A DNA stretch of 64,000 bases from Selaginella moellendorffii (lineage: Eukaryota; Streptophyta; Lycopodiopsida; Selaginellales; Selaginellaceae). Positions 24,488-36,105 of the stretch are shown here, in pieces. A model generated the notes under the pieces. That model saw only the letters and a program-made list of their open reading frames with translations. It was not told the DNA's origin and did not search any database. The stretch's first letter is position 1, and each line of letters opens with the position of its first letter. The DNA lies in the NCBI RefSeq assembly GCF_000143415.4, contig NW_003314262.1:857878-921877 (forward strand), written 5' to 3'. The position numbers and the translations under genes are program-made.

Positions 24488-25120
24488 TGTGAAACACAAA
24501 ATCCCTAGGCCCCAAAGTGGAGCCAGAAGGGCGCCACATGGTAGTGGCCGAAGCGAGAGCCAAACGAGCGTAACACGTTTGGACCAAAAGCTCCGACTTG
24601 AAAAGTCAAGAGCAGGAGTGGAACTCCCAACGAAGTGCTCGAGGAACGAGCACGAAGCGAGCAAAAGGCAAGGCTCCAAAAAGGGACCCAAAAGTGGGAG
24701 TGTCCGAGATGGACTCGAGATGGAGTCCGAGATGGAGTCCGAGATGGACCCGAGATGGAGTCCGAGATGGAGTCCGAGATGAAGTCCGAGGTGGACCCGA
24801 GATGGACCCGAGTTGGAGTCCAAAGTGGAGTCCGAGATGGACCCGAGATGGAGTCCGAGATGGAGTCCGAGATGGAGTCCGAGGTGGACCCGAGATGGAC
24901 CCGAAATGGAGTCCGAGATGGACCCGAGATGGAGTCCGAGATGGAGTCCGAGATGGAGTCCGAGGTGGACCCGAGATGGACCCAAAATGGAGTCCGAGAT
25001 GGAGTCCGAGATGGACCCGAGATGGAGTCCGAGATGGAGTCCAAGATGGACCCGAGATGGACCCGAGATGGAGTCCGAGATGGAGTCCGAGATGGAGTCC
25101 GAAGTCAAGACCGAGACCGG

Positions 25121-25152
<32 letters not shown>

Positions 25153-26262
25153 TCGGGACCGAGACCGAGACCGAGGCCGAGGCCGAGACCGAGCTCGAGC
25201 CCGAGTCCGAGTCCGAATCCGAATCCGAGTCCGAGTCCGAGTCCGAGTCCGAGTCCGGAGCCTGAGAGGGTGAAAGCCCAAAGCGTTCGTCTCCCAGACC
25301 CTGGGGGGTTTGGTGAGCTCCAAAAGTATAGTAGGGGGGAGGACTGCAGTGGAGCCAGTTTGGCCAGGAAAGGCCAGTTTGGCCCAGGAAGGCCAGACCC
25401 AGTGTTGGGTGATGAACTGACCACTGGGAAGTCCAAGACTAGAGTGAATACGGACCGACAAGCGGGGTAGCTTGGTGAAGTGTTCAAGAGCCAGCTCTAG
25501 TTCCCCCGGGAGATCGACTGGCCGATGCTCCCAGTCCAAGTGTGGGTGGCACTACCTACTTGGATACCAAGCGTGGCTCAATGGAACCTCGCTCTAAGCC
25601 CATGGCTAGAGCACCTAAAGGCGATAGGTGGGGAGAGTACCCAGGTGGCTCGCGTAAGGCCACGGTGTTCCGAAATGTTGTCCCAAAGGCCCAGACTGTG
25701 GAAAGGAAGAGGAGCAGTCCTCTGGGGTAGTGACCAAGGACACAGTCATGTGGTGAGGAAGTCCCAGAGGACCGTGGGACTTAGTGGTCGGGCCTGTGGG
25801 CCTCGATCCAGTGGCAGTGTTGGCAAACACGGCTAGGGGCAGAAAGGGACTTGGTAGGAACTGACAAAGGGACTTTGGGGAAGGCAATTCCCTAGGTCTG
25901 TGGGCATCCTAAGGATGCTAAGGAGTGGATCTAGGATGACCCCTCGTGGACACATGGCCCAGTCTTGGAGAGACGAGGTGGTGATGCAAGTGGTGTTGAA
26001 CCACTAGTGCAGCAAAGGTGAATGGGCATGGCCTTAGCGTAACGGGCCGAGATGTCAGTGGTACCTTTGGGTGTCGGTCTCAGGACCGGACACGTGGAGC
26101 ACTTGGACCAGGTGCAAGTGTGGAGTGGCATGGATGCCATTCTTGGGGCTAGCAAGTCCCGAGTCCTGAATTGGATTGATGGAGGTTGTGAATGAGACTC
26201 CTCCAAGTAGTCGGAGGTGTGGTTAAGTGACTAAAGTAGAATGGAAAATTTAGTCGCTTACA
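24488..26262 (+). repeat. LARD LTR copy B
   Basis: A 1775-bp LTR that starts TGTGAAACAC and ends GTCGCTTACA, immediately followed by a primer-binding site. It contains a conserved lead (GCGCCACATGGTAGTGGCC), the tandem array (about 24703-25260), and a conserved 3' body. It pairs with copy C. Its left flank is an older LARD internal region, not unrelated genomic DNA. Confidence 0.85.
24703..25260 (+). repeat. Hexamer/pentamer tandem array inside LTR B
   Basis: The first part alternates GAGATG, GAGTCC and the 5-nt unit GACCC. The second part (from about 25105) is mainly GAGACC, then GAGTCC. One strand is purine-rich and free of stops in all frames, giving long open frames that read as Met-Glu-Ser, Trp-Ser-Pro-Arg or Ser-Asp-Ser-Ile repeats. 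Each 5-nt unit shifts the frame, so these are not proteins. The array has a matching copy in LTR C and degenerate or inverted versions at 36.9, 41.0 and 44.6 kb. Confidence 0.95.
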
Positions 26263-26265
26263 ATT

Positions 26266-26277
26266 TGGTATCGGAGC
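26266..26277 (+). promoter_or_regulatory. Primer-binding site, initiator-Met tRNA type (LARD)
   Basis: TGGTATCGGAGC lies three bases after the LTR end CA. The plant consensus complementary to the 3' end of initiator tRNA-Met is TGGTATCAGAGC, so one base differs. The family-1 gypsy element carries the same variant. Confidence 0.85.
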
Positions 26278-28669
26278 TGTTCCTTAGTTCGACTTTTATT
26301 GGTGCTCAAGTATATCACCACTAGTGTTGGCATCAGAAGGTCCGAGGAGTGGGCCTATCCTTGAGGAGTAGCAAGTCGGGAAGACATGGCTCTCCATTAC
26401 AGTTCATGTGTGAACTTGTAGACGAGGTGGTGGATAGAAAAGGGCCAATAATGGAACGACTTTGGGATCTTGGGAACAGTGCAAGGTTTTCCTCATATAG
26501 TTGAGGTTGGTGCTCATGAATGTGAGACCAAAGGTAATGACCGTGGAAGGTCAAATACGGAAGAGGACCTCAAGTCCTTGAAATGGTAGCCGGGGCTACC
26601 TCTAATAAATGCTGGAACAACCCAAGGAGTTGGGGGTGTATTAAGTGGATGAGTTGGTATTCTCATCACATGGACAAGTAGTCCTAAGGGGCAAAGGTTG
26701 CCCCCAGAGAACAAAATCAAGTGTCGGAGTAACACTTGTGAAAATAGTCCTTTTGAGTAGGACTGGAATGCAAGAAGTGTATTCCAGTGAGCTAGTGCCT
26801 CATAAGTAGGACCTTACGGGTCGGTGGATTAACCAAGTCCAAAACTGCTAGACGACTCAAGTAGAGTCAAGGGATGGTCCTAAAAGGACTGATAGAAGCA
26901 TTTGGACTGAGCTGCGTTGTACCCCACAAAGGATGGGGGGGGGATCATAGGATCCAAGGATGAGAACAGAGAGTATCTCATCGATGGCAAAATGTGCCAT
27001 GCTAAAGTTATGGGAAAGGTGTTCCCAGAAGAAAACAACTTTGACATAAAGTTGTGTGTGACCTCTATGGTGTAGTGCTAACGGATGGTTGGCATGAGAA
27101 AGAGCGGTGTTGGTCTTGGCAAAGACTTAAACACGAAGGGGAAGTGTCATAGAGGTAGGCTCGTGGAGCTGATGGTGTGGAGACACCAAATGTGCCAAGG
27201 TGTGATACCTTGAGGCTATGTTGGTGGGTTCATGAGAACCCCTTGCCAAAGGAATCCCAATTGGAATGGGAATGGCATAGCCTAAGCGGCAGAGCATGCA
27301 GTTAGAGTGCGGTGACCCAGATAATGATGGAGGTGTGCAAGCACCAAGCAATGAGTTGTAGGACTTGACAACCATGAGGCAACTAAGCAAGAGGTGCAAA
27401 ATAACTGGTTAAATGGGTAGAAGGTAGCTACCCAAGACTTCTAGTATAGGGAAGTCGGATATACCCTTACGGGGGATAAGTTGCTTATGTTGCGATATAA
27501 TAAGTCAATGTCATAAAAGGAAATACTCATTGTCAAGAAAGCCATCATTGGGACACCTGAACATTCTAGAACACCAGAAGGTGGTGTTTGATGTCGCGAG
27601 GGCAATGGATAAAGCCCAAGCGACTAAGTCCCTAGCGAATGATGGATAGAAGGTGCTATCCAAATGTCCAAGGTTGCGGAGACAGGAGAGGACTGTTTAC
27701 CCGAGTTGGACAAAGCCAAAAATGAAATTTTGGCAAGGCTAGTGATGGGCATGTAAAGGCCCATAAGCAACAATGTAATCCCAGTGTGTTGGATTATAAG
27801 GTGAGCATACCCGGATTGAGGAACCACTCCCTAGGCTATTGGGTAGGTTCATCCCTAAGAATACTTGCTAAGGCATGATAGAAAGTGCAAAGCTATCCTC
27901 CTGGTCTGGAGGAGAATGACCAAAGGAAAGGTGTGAAGCCAAAAAGCAAGAAGTAAGGGGATAGAACCGAACCATAGGAATCAAAGGGCATAACCAAGGT
28001 TGGTTATGCCAGCTGGGAGTGGAGAATCAAGAGGGTGCTCGAGGATGTTGTTGCTAGCAACCGTGATGCCATAGAGAGTCTAAAATATGGAATTGTCCAT
28101 GTTAGACTATATGGCAACTATAAAGCTTGCGAAAGGGGAGGCCTTAGCAAGCTGAGGGACAGAGTTCCTTCAAGGTTCCCAAAGACGATTCTAGGTAGCG
28201 TAGTACCTAGAAAGGCCAAGTGTAAATGATTCATGGAACGCGCGAAATCAGAGTGGCGCAGCAGAAGCGTGGTCTTGAAGCTTGCCATGAGGCAAGGTTA
28301 TCAAGGTTAGGGAAGTAGTTCCCGAGTGTTCAAAGAGAGGGCTTTGAACGAAAGTCGATGGTCAAGGACTTTCACGCTTATGCAGGAACCATGTTACAAT
28401 GGTCGGAGAACTTGCCAAGTGAGATTGGCACGTCGGGGGAACAAAGACCCTAGTTGAAGGTGATAACTTCAAAAAGGGTGGGCCATGGGGCCGAGCATGG
28501 AGGAGTCCATGCATGATCACAGACATGTCAAGTGAGAGGACTTGGCAGTGTGGAGGAACTAGGTTCCTAAGCTGTGATCTGTAGCGCACTTTAAAAATAA
28601 GTTGGTGCACCGGCGTGGGGAGTCACGCCAGGCATCTAGTGTGATGCCATCCGTAGATGCATATACGGA

Positions 28670-28715
28670 GGTTGGGTTCGAGTCCCGACCCTCTAGTGCT
28701 TGGGTTCGAGTCCCA
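28670..28715 (+). other. Tandem pair of tRNA B-box-like motifs within LARD internal domain
   Basis: GGTTCGAGTCC occurs twice, at 28675-28685 and 28703-28713, 28 bp apart. The first sits in a possible T-arm stem (GTTGGG with CCCGAC). I could not fold a complete cloverleaf or find a good A-box, so no tRNA gene is called. Both motifs recur at 39.2 kb (decayed) and 42.7 kb. Confidence 0.5.
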
Positions 28716-30036
28716 AATCACTAGGGCGTGGTGATGGTTTGGAATATGAGGACACTCATATTTCGGTGGTCATGGACTCTCAGTGGGGAGACTGGTTTGG
28801 GCACACCGCCAAGCGAGGGATGCCTCGGAGTCGTGATGCACGGTTAGATTGCTTAGTGTGAAAGCTCAGCATATCTAACTTGAACACTTTGGTGCAAGTG
28901 GCACCAAGGTCGTGGTGAGTGAGATGGGGACACCTAATCTCAGTTGCTATGAACCCTTGGCCGTAAGGGCTAGCTTGGGTGCACCGCCAAGTGTGGGGGA
29001 TGCCCCCGGGGTTGTAGTCAACAACTTGGAGGTCTAGAAAACCAAGTACCTCTTGGCAACTCTGTTAAGGTGCTAAGGTGAGATCACTAGGTGATCTTAT
29101 GGCCAGATAAGGACAAGGTCCTTGGTTGGCTAAGGAATGAAGTTCCTGGTTCAAAATGTTGAAATTGAACTGTTTAAGGTGGTGTGGCTTGGTCGTGATA
29201 ACCAAGTGGGAAGAGCACCTAAGGGAAAATAAACTATGTCCGTGCGATGGCATAGTGAGTCCGAGGAAAGTAGTCTCTATAAAAGACCTATGGGAGGGTC
29301 ACGAAGTTGGGCCGTGGATAGAGCCCATAGCAGAAGATGCTAAAGAGACGTACTAGGGGTGAACGTCCTCCGGACTTGGCAAAGAAGCGTCTTTGCTATG
29401 GAACCGAAACAATACCTCAAGGAGGGAGGTAGAGATTCGATGTTGCTTGGTGCAACAATCAACGGATAGGAGCAAAAGATGAGTGGCCAAGATAGGGCCG
29501 TGGAATCCCTTGGAAGGAATCCAAGTGACAAAGTTAGGCGAGGAACATTAATGTGTTGGATGCTAACAAGTTGCGGGAAAGGAAGTGTGTTTCCAAGGAG
29601 GGATTCCGAAATGCTCCGAGTTGGCGAAAGTGGAAGCTCCAAGGGAGGGAGCGGTAAGGTAGCCAAATGATAGGGCCATGAACAGCCCTAGCACAAAGCA
29701 TGATAACTGGAACTTTGGCACGAAATAGAAGAGAGGATGATGGTGCCCTCGAGTAGAGAACTTCCTAGGATGGGAAGTGGAGTTGCACAAAAGGTGCAAG
29801 GCAAGGTGTCGGAGACACCTAGGAAATTGACTCCAAGAAGTCAAAAATTCAAAGTTCCAAAGTGCAAAGGTTATATCGATGGAAATTGAGACTACTCGAG
29901 AAGGAGTAGTGGGATTGACTTAGAGAAGGGTCTCTAAGAGGTTTAGCGAGAACTAAACCAATAAAAGGATGAACCATTACATGTGGTCCAATCAGTCTCT
30001 AAATTGGAGAGACTACGCTCCTTAAAGGATGGACAA

Positions 30037-30186
30037 GGCAAAAGATGGTCCTTATGAGTAGGACATGAATATAAGAAGTTGTATTTTAGTTGGCACCTTA
30101 AAAGTAAGACCTTATAGATCGTCAGATTAGCAAAGTCCAAAAACTAAATTATTCAAGTGGAGTCAAGGTATAGTTTTAAAGGATTG
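30037..30186 (+). repeat. Copied flank of LTR B in front of LTR C
   Basis: Nearly identical to 24338-24487, which is older-copy LARD internal DNA. In front of LTR E the true 3' internal end reads AAGGATGGGTAAGGCATAATAAGCC; here the text switches after AAGGATGGACAAGGC to the 24338 sequence. This places a recombination or conversion breakpoint at about 30036. Confidence 0.85.
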
Positions 30187-32006
30187 TGTGAGACACAAAA
30201 TCCTTAGGCCCCAAAGTGGAGCCGGAAGGGCGCCACATGGTAGTGGCCGAAGCGAGAGCTAAACGAGCGTAACACGTTTGGACCAAAAGCTCCGACTTGA
30301 AAAGTCAAGAGCGGGAGTGCAACTCCCAACGAAGTGCTCGAGGAACGAGCACGAAGCGAGCAAAAGGCAAGGCTCCAAAAAGGGACCCAAAAGGACCAAC
30401 ACATGACACGTGGGAGTGTCCGAGATGGACTCGAGTTGGAGTCCGAAGTGGAGTCCGAGATGGACTCGAGTTGGAGTCCGAAGTGGAGTCCGAGATGGAC
30501 CCGAGTTGGAGTCCGAAGTGGAGTCCGAGATGGACCCGAGTTGGAGTCCGAAGTGGAGTCCGAGATGGACCCGAGATGGAGTCCGAGATGGAGTCCGAAG
30601 TGGAGTCCGAGGTGGACCCGAGATTGACCCGAGTTGGAGTCCGAAGTGGAGTCCGAGATGGACCCGAGATGGAGTCCGAGATGGAGTCCGAGATGGAGTC
30701 CGAGGTGGACCCGAGATGGACCCGAAATGGAGTCCGAGATGGACCCGAGATGGAGTCCGAGATGGAGTCCGAGATGGACCTGAGATGGACCCGAGGTGGA
30801 GTCCGAGATGGAGTCCGAAGTCGAGACCGAGACCGGGACCGAGACCGGGACCGAGACCGAGACCGAGATCGGGACCGAGACCGAGGCCGAGGCCGAGACC
30901 GAGCCCGAGCCCGAGTCCGAGCCCGAATCCGAGTCTGAGTCCGAGTCCAAGTCTGAGTCCGAGTCCGAGTCCGAGTCCGAGTCCGAGTCCGAGTCCGAGT
31001 CCGGAGTCTGAGAGGGTGAAAGCCCAAAGCGTTCGTCTCCCAGACCCTGGGGGGTTTGGTGAGCTCCAAAAGTATAGTAGGGGGAGGACTGCAGTGGAGC
31101 CAGTTTGGCCAGGAAAGGCCAGTTTGGCCCAGGAAGGCCGGACCCAGTGTTGGGTGATGAGCTGCCCACTGGGAAGTCCAAGACTAGAGTGAACATGGAC
31201 CGACAAGCGGGGTAGTTTGGTGAAGTGTTCAAGAGCCGGCTCTAGTTCCCCCGGGAGATCGACTGGCCGATGCTCCCAGTCCAAGTGTGGGTGGCACTAC
31301 CTACTTGGATACCTGGTGTGGCTCAACGGAACCCGCTCTAAGCCCATGGCTAGAGCACCCAAGGGCAGAAGGCGAGGAGAGTACCCAGGTGGCTCGCGTA
31401 AGGCCACGGTGTTCCGAAATGTTGTCCCAAAGGCCCAGACTGTGGAAAGGAAGAGGAGCAGTCCTCTGGGGTAGTGAGCAAGGACACAGTCACACAGTGA
31501 GGAAGTCCTAGAGGATAGTGGGACTTAGTGGTCGGGCCGGTGGGCCTCGATCCAGTGGCAGTGTTGGCGAACACAGCCAAGGACAGAAAGGGACTTGGTG
31601 GGGACCGGAACAGAGATATTGGGGAAGGCTATTCCCCATGTCTGTAGGCATCCTAAGGATGTTAAGGAGTGGATCTGGGATGATCACTCATGGATGGATG
31701 ACCCAGTCTTTGAGAGACGGGATTGGAATGTAGGTGGTGTCGGGCCACCAATGTGACCGAGGTAAATGGGCATGGCCTTAGCGTAGCAGGCCGATATGCC
31801 GGTGATACCGTGGGGTGTCGATCATGGGATCGGACATGTGAAGCACTTGGACCAAGTGCTAAGGTTGAGTGGCATGGATGCCATTCTAGGGGCTAGCAAG
31901 CCCCAAGTCCTGAGTTGGGCTTATGGAGGTTGTGAATGAGACTCCTCCAAGTGGTCGGAGGTGTGGTTAAGTGACTAAAGTAGAATGGAAAAATTAGTCG
32001 CTTACA
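30187..32006 (+). repeat. LARD LTR copy C
   Basis: A 1820-bp LTR that starts TGTGAGACAC and ends GTCGCTTACA. It is near-identical to LTR B outside the array. The array (about 30415-31012) has its own unit order, with extra GAGTTGGAGTCCGAAGTG units. Directly after CA, at 32007, comes the interrupted integrase of the family-1 gypsy element, with no primer-binding site. Confidence 0.85.
30415..31012 (+). repeat. Hexamer/pentamer tandem array inside LTR C
   Basis: Built like the array of LTR B: GAGTCC/GAGATG/GACCC units first, then GAGACC and GAGTCC units. It has a distinct run of GAGTTGGAGTCCGAAGTG higher-order units at its start. All six frames are largely open, up to about 340 codons, as expected from unit composition. 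Confidence 0.95.
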
Positions 32007-32218
32007 GTGAGTTGTTATAACACATTTCCGCAGGTCCCAAATGACTTACCCAATCGGTCTGGTCTCCCGAGACATAGCATCGCAAATAATCCTCCAGCTG
32101 CCTATTCACCCTTTCCGTTTGTCCGTCTGTCAAGAAGTGTTAGTGCAAACAACTTGACTTAATACCCCATACCTGTCTGTGGGTGATAGGCTGTGCTAAA
32201 TTTCAACTTGGTGCGATA

Positions 32219-34244
32219 CTATTCCAGGAGAGTCCTCCAGAACCTACTGGTGAAGATCTTATCTCGATCTGAGATGATCTCTTCCGGTCTTCCCCGCACT
32301 CGAACCACTTGTTCGAAGAATAGCTTTGCCACACCTTCCGCATCCACCTCCGTTGTGGTGGGTATGAAATGTGCCATTTTCAAAAATCGGTCCACCACCA
32401 CGAATATCGCATCAAACCCCTCGCTTGGGGGGAGTCCCGTGATGAAGTCCATCGTAAGATATTTCCACGGATGATCTGGAATTGGGATGCTTTGCAACAA
32501 GCCCCCACTAGCCTTAGTCACGGCTTTTACCTGCTGACATGTTGGACATGTCTTTACATAGTCTTGGACGTCCTTAGCCATATCTGGCCAATGGTACTTC
32601 CTCTTGAGTAAGCCCATCGTCTTGGGCACTCCGCCGTGTCCCGCAACAGGTCCGTCATGACACTCTTCTAATGCCACCTTCCTTAGTTCCCCTTCTGGAA
32701 CATACACCCTCGTTTGCTTGTAATAGATGAGTCTGTTGCGTTCCGCATAGCCCGTTTTTCTCTTCCGTTGGCAGCTCACCTCTCTGGTGAGCTTCCCGTG
32801 CCTCTAGATTCCTCAGCAACACTTCTTGTGCTAGACCATCGTTCTCATATGCTGTCCGCACATCGTCCCAGAAGGTTGCTGTTGCACTGGATATTGCCAA
32901 CCTCAAGCTCGCTTTTTGACTTAGCGCATCTGCCACAATGTTGCTCTTCCTAGGCTTGTACAGAATCTCGCAATCAAACTCGGCCAAGGCATTGGCCCAC
33001 CGACCTTGTTTCCCTCTTAGGTCGGGTTGTGACAAGAAGTGTTTCGTTGCCACATTGTCCGTGTAAACCTTGAAGTGTCTCCCAAGGTAGTGTCGCCACT
33101 CCTTGAGTGCCTTGACCACCACAAACAATTCCTTCTCGTGGGCAGGCCACTTCCGTTGAGCCTTGTCCAACTTCTTCGAGAAGAACGCTACCGGATCGTT
33201 GTCTTGCTTCAAAACTGCGCCCAACACAAAGTCCGAAGCATCCATTTCTACCTCAAAGTCCTTACCAAAGTCTGGTAATGCCAATACAGGAGCCTTCCTC
33301 AACTGCCCTTTGAGGTGGACAAATGCCACCTCGCATTCCGCTGTCCACACCATCTTCCCTTTTCCTGTTTGGTCCGTTAAGGGCAGGGCTACTCTCGAAT
33401 AGTGTCTGATAAACTTTCGATAGTAGTTGCATAGCCCCAGGAATGCCCTCAACTCGTATACATTCGGTGGTCGCTCCCATTCCTGGATCACTTGGACCTT
33501 CTTCGGGTCCACCTTGAGCTCGTCCTGGCCCACCACATGCCCGAGAAGCTTTACCTCTTGTTGAGCAAAGTCACATTTGCTCTCTTTAGCATACAGTTTG
33601 TGTTCCCTTAGTTTCTCAAACACCTTCGCCAAGTGTTCGGCATGCTCCTCTAGCGTCTCGCTATAGATCAGGATGTCGTCGATATAGACGACCACGAAGT
33701 GATCCAGATAGGGTACAAAGATGTGGTTCATTAGCGCCGAAAACGTTGCCGGCGCATTACATAGCCCGAAGGGCATCACCAGAAACTCAAAGCTCCCATA
33801 CCTCGTTCGACAAGTTGTCTTCTCGACATCTTCCTCGGCTACCCTGATCTGGTAGTATTCTGACCTTAGGTCAATCCTCGAGAAGTATTTTGCCTTTCCC
33901 AACCTATCGAACAGGTCCTCAATCCTTGGCAAAGGGTACTTGTTCTTCTTTGTATACTTGTTGAGCAACCGGTAATCTATGCACATGTGCATAGATCCAT
34001 CTTTCTTTTTCACAAATAACACCAGCGCCCCATACGGCGACTTGCTCAACCTAACATACCCTTTGTCCACCAACTCCTCTAGTTGGCACTTGAGCTCCTT
34101 GAATTCTTTTTCGTTCAAACGATAAGGGGGACGAACCACTGCCTCAGCACCCTCGACTAGCTCAATCTTATGTTCTATCGGTCGTGCTGGGGGTAGCCCC
34201 GCCGGTAGCTCCTCCGGCATGGTATCCTGGAATTGGTCCAACAC
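32219..34244 (-). pseudogene. Gypsy family-1 pol: reverse transcriptase, RNase H, integrase (broken)
   Basis: RT motifs include [11 protein letters not shown], the catalytic YIDDILIYS and the LGHVVG region. RNase H motifs include [14 protein letters not shown] and [11 protein letters not shown]. After a frame change near 32780 comes integrase: the zinc-binding His residues, CPTCQQVKA, then a core with MDFITGLPP and VDRFLKMAHFIP. A TAG at 32219-32221 interrupts it. Further integrase (FSTAYHPQTG, then DGQTERVNRQLEDYL after about 40 bp of intervening sequence) runs to the truncation at 32007. No chromodomain is visible because the end is lost. Confidence 0.9.
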
Positions 34245-34255
34245 CCGCTAGATCA

Positions 34256-36046
34256 CTAAAGAACTTCTTCCATTCCTGTCTTTTCGTCACTCTTCACCGA
34301 GAGTAAGCACAAAAAGGCCGCCTTAGTTCCTTTAGTGAGTTGTCCTCTCGTGGACACCAGGTTTAAGCAGGAATCTTTAGCCTTGCTTTGCCCTACCTTT
34401 AGATCTTGGGCCTCCACCCTAGATCTTCTTCCTTGGGCATTCGCTAGTACCACAAGGTTCCTACCTTGTCCATGCAAGGCCACCACGAATCGATTGAACC
34501 AGTCCATTCCGAAGATCATGTCAAATCCCGCCATGTCCAACACGGTGAAATCCATGTCCACCTTCCAAGTCCCCACTTCGACTCTCGCTTGTCGAAGTAC
34601 CTCATCGGTGCTTTGGCTACCTTGAACAAACTCTATAGTCCTTGGTTCGCCTAGCCGCTGCACCGTTAGTCCGGCTTGCCGGACTATGTCTGCAGCCACA
34701 AAATTATCCGAAGCACCCGTATCAATAAGGATCTTAACAAAGCTACCTCCGAGCTTCCCTCGGAGGGCTAGTAAATGTCGCGAACGACTCTCTACCAAAG
34801 TTGCTCGTGTAATGAGTAACTTTGAGTTAGGGACTGGATCACATACCTCAGTTTGGACTTCACCCGACTTGATGGCCATATTGGCTCTGGCCTTCTTCGG
34901 GTAGGGACATTCCCTCGAGAAGTGTCCCGCTTCCCCACAATTGTAGCATACGTTGTTTCCCACGCTGCTATACGACTTGACCTTCTTATCTGTGGGTTTG
35001 TCTCTTTTCGCTTGACTCCCCCACATACTCACTCGCTGGCCACCGGATTTGCTTTTCCGAAACCCCGAGGACTCATTCTTAGAGAAACTCTTCTTGAATT
35101 TCCCTCTGCTAAACGTTCCCCTTGGTTTGGCCCCTTTGCTAAACGTGGATCCCGACCCTGTCGTGTTCCCCTTTTGCAGGTTATCATTGAAATGCACCTT
35201 GATGGCCGCATCCAACGCTTCCTTGTAGTTGGTCGGGTTCCACCGCATCACTTCACCGCGAGCCCAGGTTTGCAAACCTGATATAAAGGCATGGAACGCA
35301 TCCATATCCCCCATATCCGTGACAAGTATCCTCTTTGCCATAAACCCATTCTCATACTCCTGAATGGTTCCGGTCTACTTCAGCCTACTCAGCTCGTCCC
35401 TTAGATGCAGAGTAGCATTCGGAGGAACGTAAGTTGCGCGGATCCTCACCTTTATCATTTCCCAAGTGGCCACTGGTCCTTCGTTGGCCTCTGTTGTTCT
35501 CCACCAAGACTTGGCATTATCTGCCAAGTATGGTTTTGCATATGGGACCTTCTCCGAGCTCGGTAATCGCAACGCTCGGAAGTAGTCCTCCATATCGTAA
35601 AACCAATCCTCCACCACCTTATAGTCGTTCACTCCCTTAAAGACCGGTGGGGGCTTTGGTTTGTACTTGGGAACTGCCTGAAGGACTGATTCCACTTCGG
35701 TCTGTTCGACCTTGTCTGGTTTTACCTCAATCCTTGCCGAAGGTTTCGCACCTTCTGCGCTGCCAGCATCCGCAGTCTTTCGCTTTTTCTTCCGCTTCTC
35801 ATCACGCTTTAGCTTGCGTACGAGAGTCTCTAACAGGGCATTGGTCTACGCCAATTGTCCTTCTAGAATGTCCAATCGAGCCTTGGATGACCAAACCTCA
35901 CCACCAGACTCCTGTTTGAAAGTTGCTTCACTGGAGTCCTCCTCATGCAAGGATTCCTCATCCATAGCCTCCTGTTCGACCGGAGGCTCCAGCTCTGGAG
36001 GAGGTTCCGTCTCCGCCTGGGTTCGCTTACGTCCTGCCCTTGCCAT
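34256..36046 (-). pseudogene. Gypsy family-1 gag plus protease, two in-frame stops
   Basis: Starts at an ATG at 36046, only about 45 bp after the primer-binding site. The N-terminus is acidic (QAETEPPPELEPPVE) and is followed by a basic stretch (RDEKRKKKRK). The gag core contains YFRALRL and SWWRT. A CCHC zinc knuckle (CYNCGEAGHFSREC) lies near 34.94 kb, and an intact aspartic-protease site (LIDTGASDNF) near 34.7 kb, followed by FDMIFGMDWF. One frame runs throughout but is interrupted by TAG at 35846-35848 and 35375-35377, and it ends at 34256 before pol. Confidence 0.9.
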
Positions 36047-36089
36047 CTCCCAGCAATCCGCCTCTATCCTTCGCTAGAGCTGAGGAAGA

Positions 36090-36103
36090 GGCTCCGATAC
36101 CAA
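36090..36103 (-). promoter_or_regulatory. Primer-binding site, initiator-Met tRNA type (gypsy family 1)
   Basis: Reads TTGGTATCGGAGCC on the minus strand, just after the LTR end GGCTTACA. It has the same G variant as the LARD site. Confidence 0.85.
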
Positions 36104-36105
36104 AT

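Larger units (their letters stand above)
26263..30186 (+). mobile_element. LARD internal domain, non-coding, best-preserved copy
   Basis: About 3.9 kb between LTRs B and C. It holds a primer-binding site but no gag, protease, RT, RNase H or integrase motif in any frame. The region is recognisable again at 37251-40437 and 41894-44355, so it is a conserved non-coding internal domain, the definition of a LARD. A double tRNA-like B-box lies at 28675-28713. The last 150 bp (30037-30186) do not match the true 3' end seen before LTR E; instead they copy 24338-24487. The element presumably depended on proteins supplied in trans. Confidence 0.8.
32007..36105 (-). mobile_element. Ty3/gypsy family-1 internal region (gag-pol), 3'-truncated
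   Basis: An inverted element with gag-protease-RT-RNase H-integrase order on the minus strand. Its primer-binding site is at 36090-36103 and its 5' LTR lies at 36106-37250. The integrase end and 3' LTR are missing: sequence stops at 32007 against the end of LARD LTR C. Coding is broken by stops at 35846, 35375 and 32219 and by frame changes near 34250 and 32780, so it is inactive. Confidence 0.9.

Noticed and set aside
24464-25539. Long open frames up to about 290 codons with Met-Glu-Ser, Ser-Asp-Ser-Ile or Trp-Ser-Pro-Arg repeats
   Set aside because: They are by-products of the LTR tandem array. All frames on both strands are open there, and pentamer units rotate the frame.
28600-28740. tRNA gene suggested by GGTTCGAGTCC
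   Set aside because: No convincing A-box, anticodon arm or acceptor stem. Two B-boxes 28 bp apart do not fit one tRNA.
26263-30186. Possible host genes within the LARD internal region
   Set aside because: Open frames are short, not shared between the three internal copies and show no domain.
30204-31284. Open frames of 340 codons on the minus strand and 260 on the plus strand
   Set aside because: Same LTR array in copy C. No conserved single frame between copies B and C.
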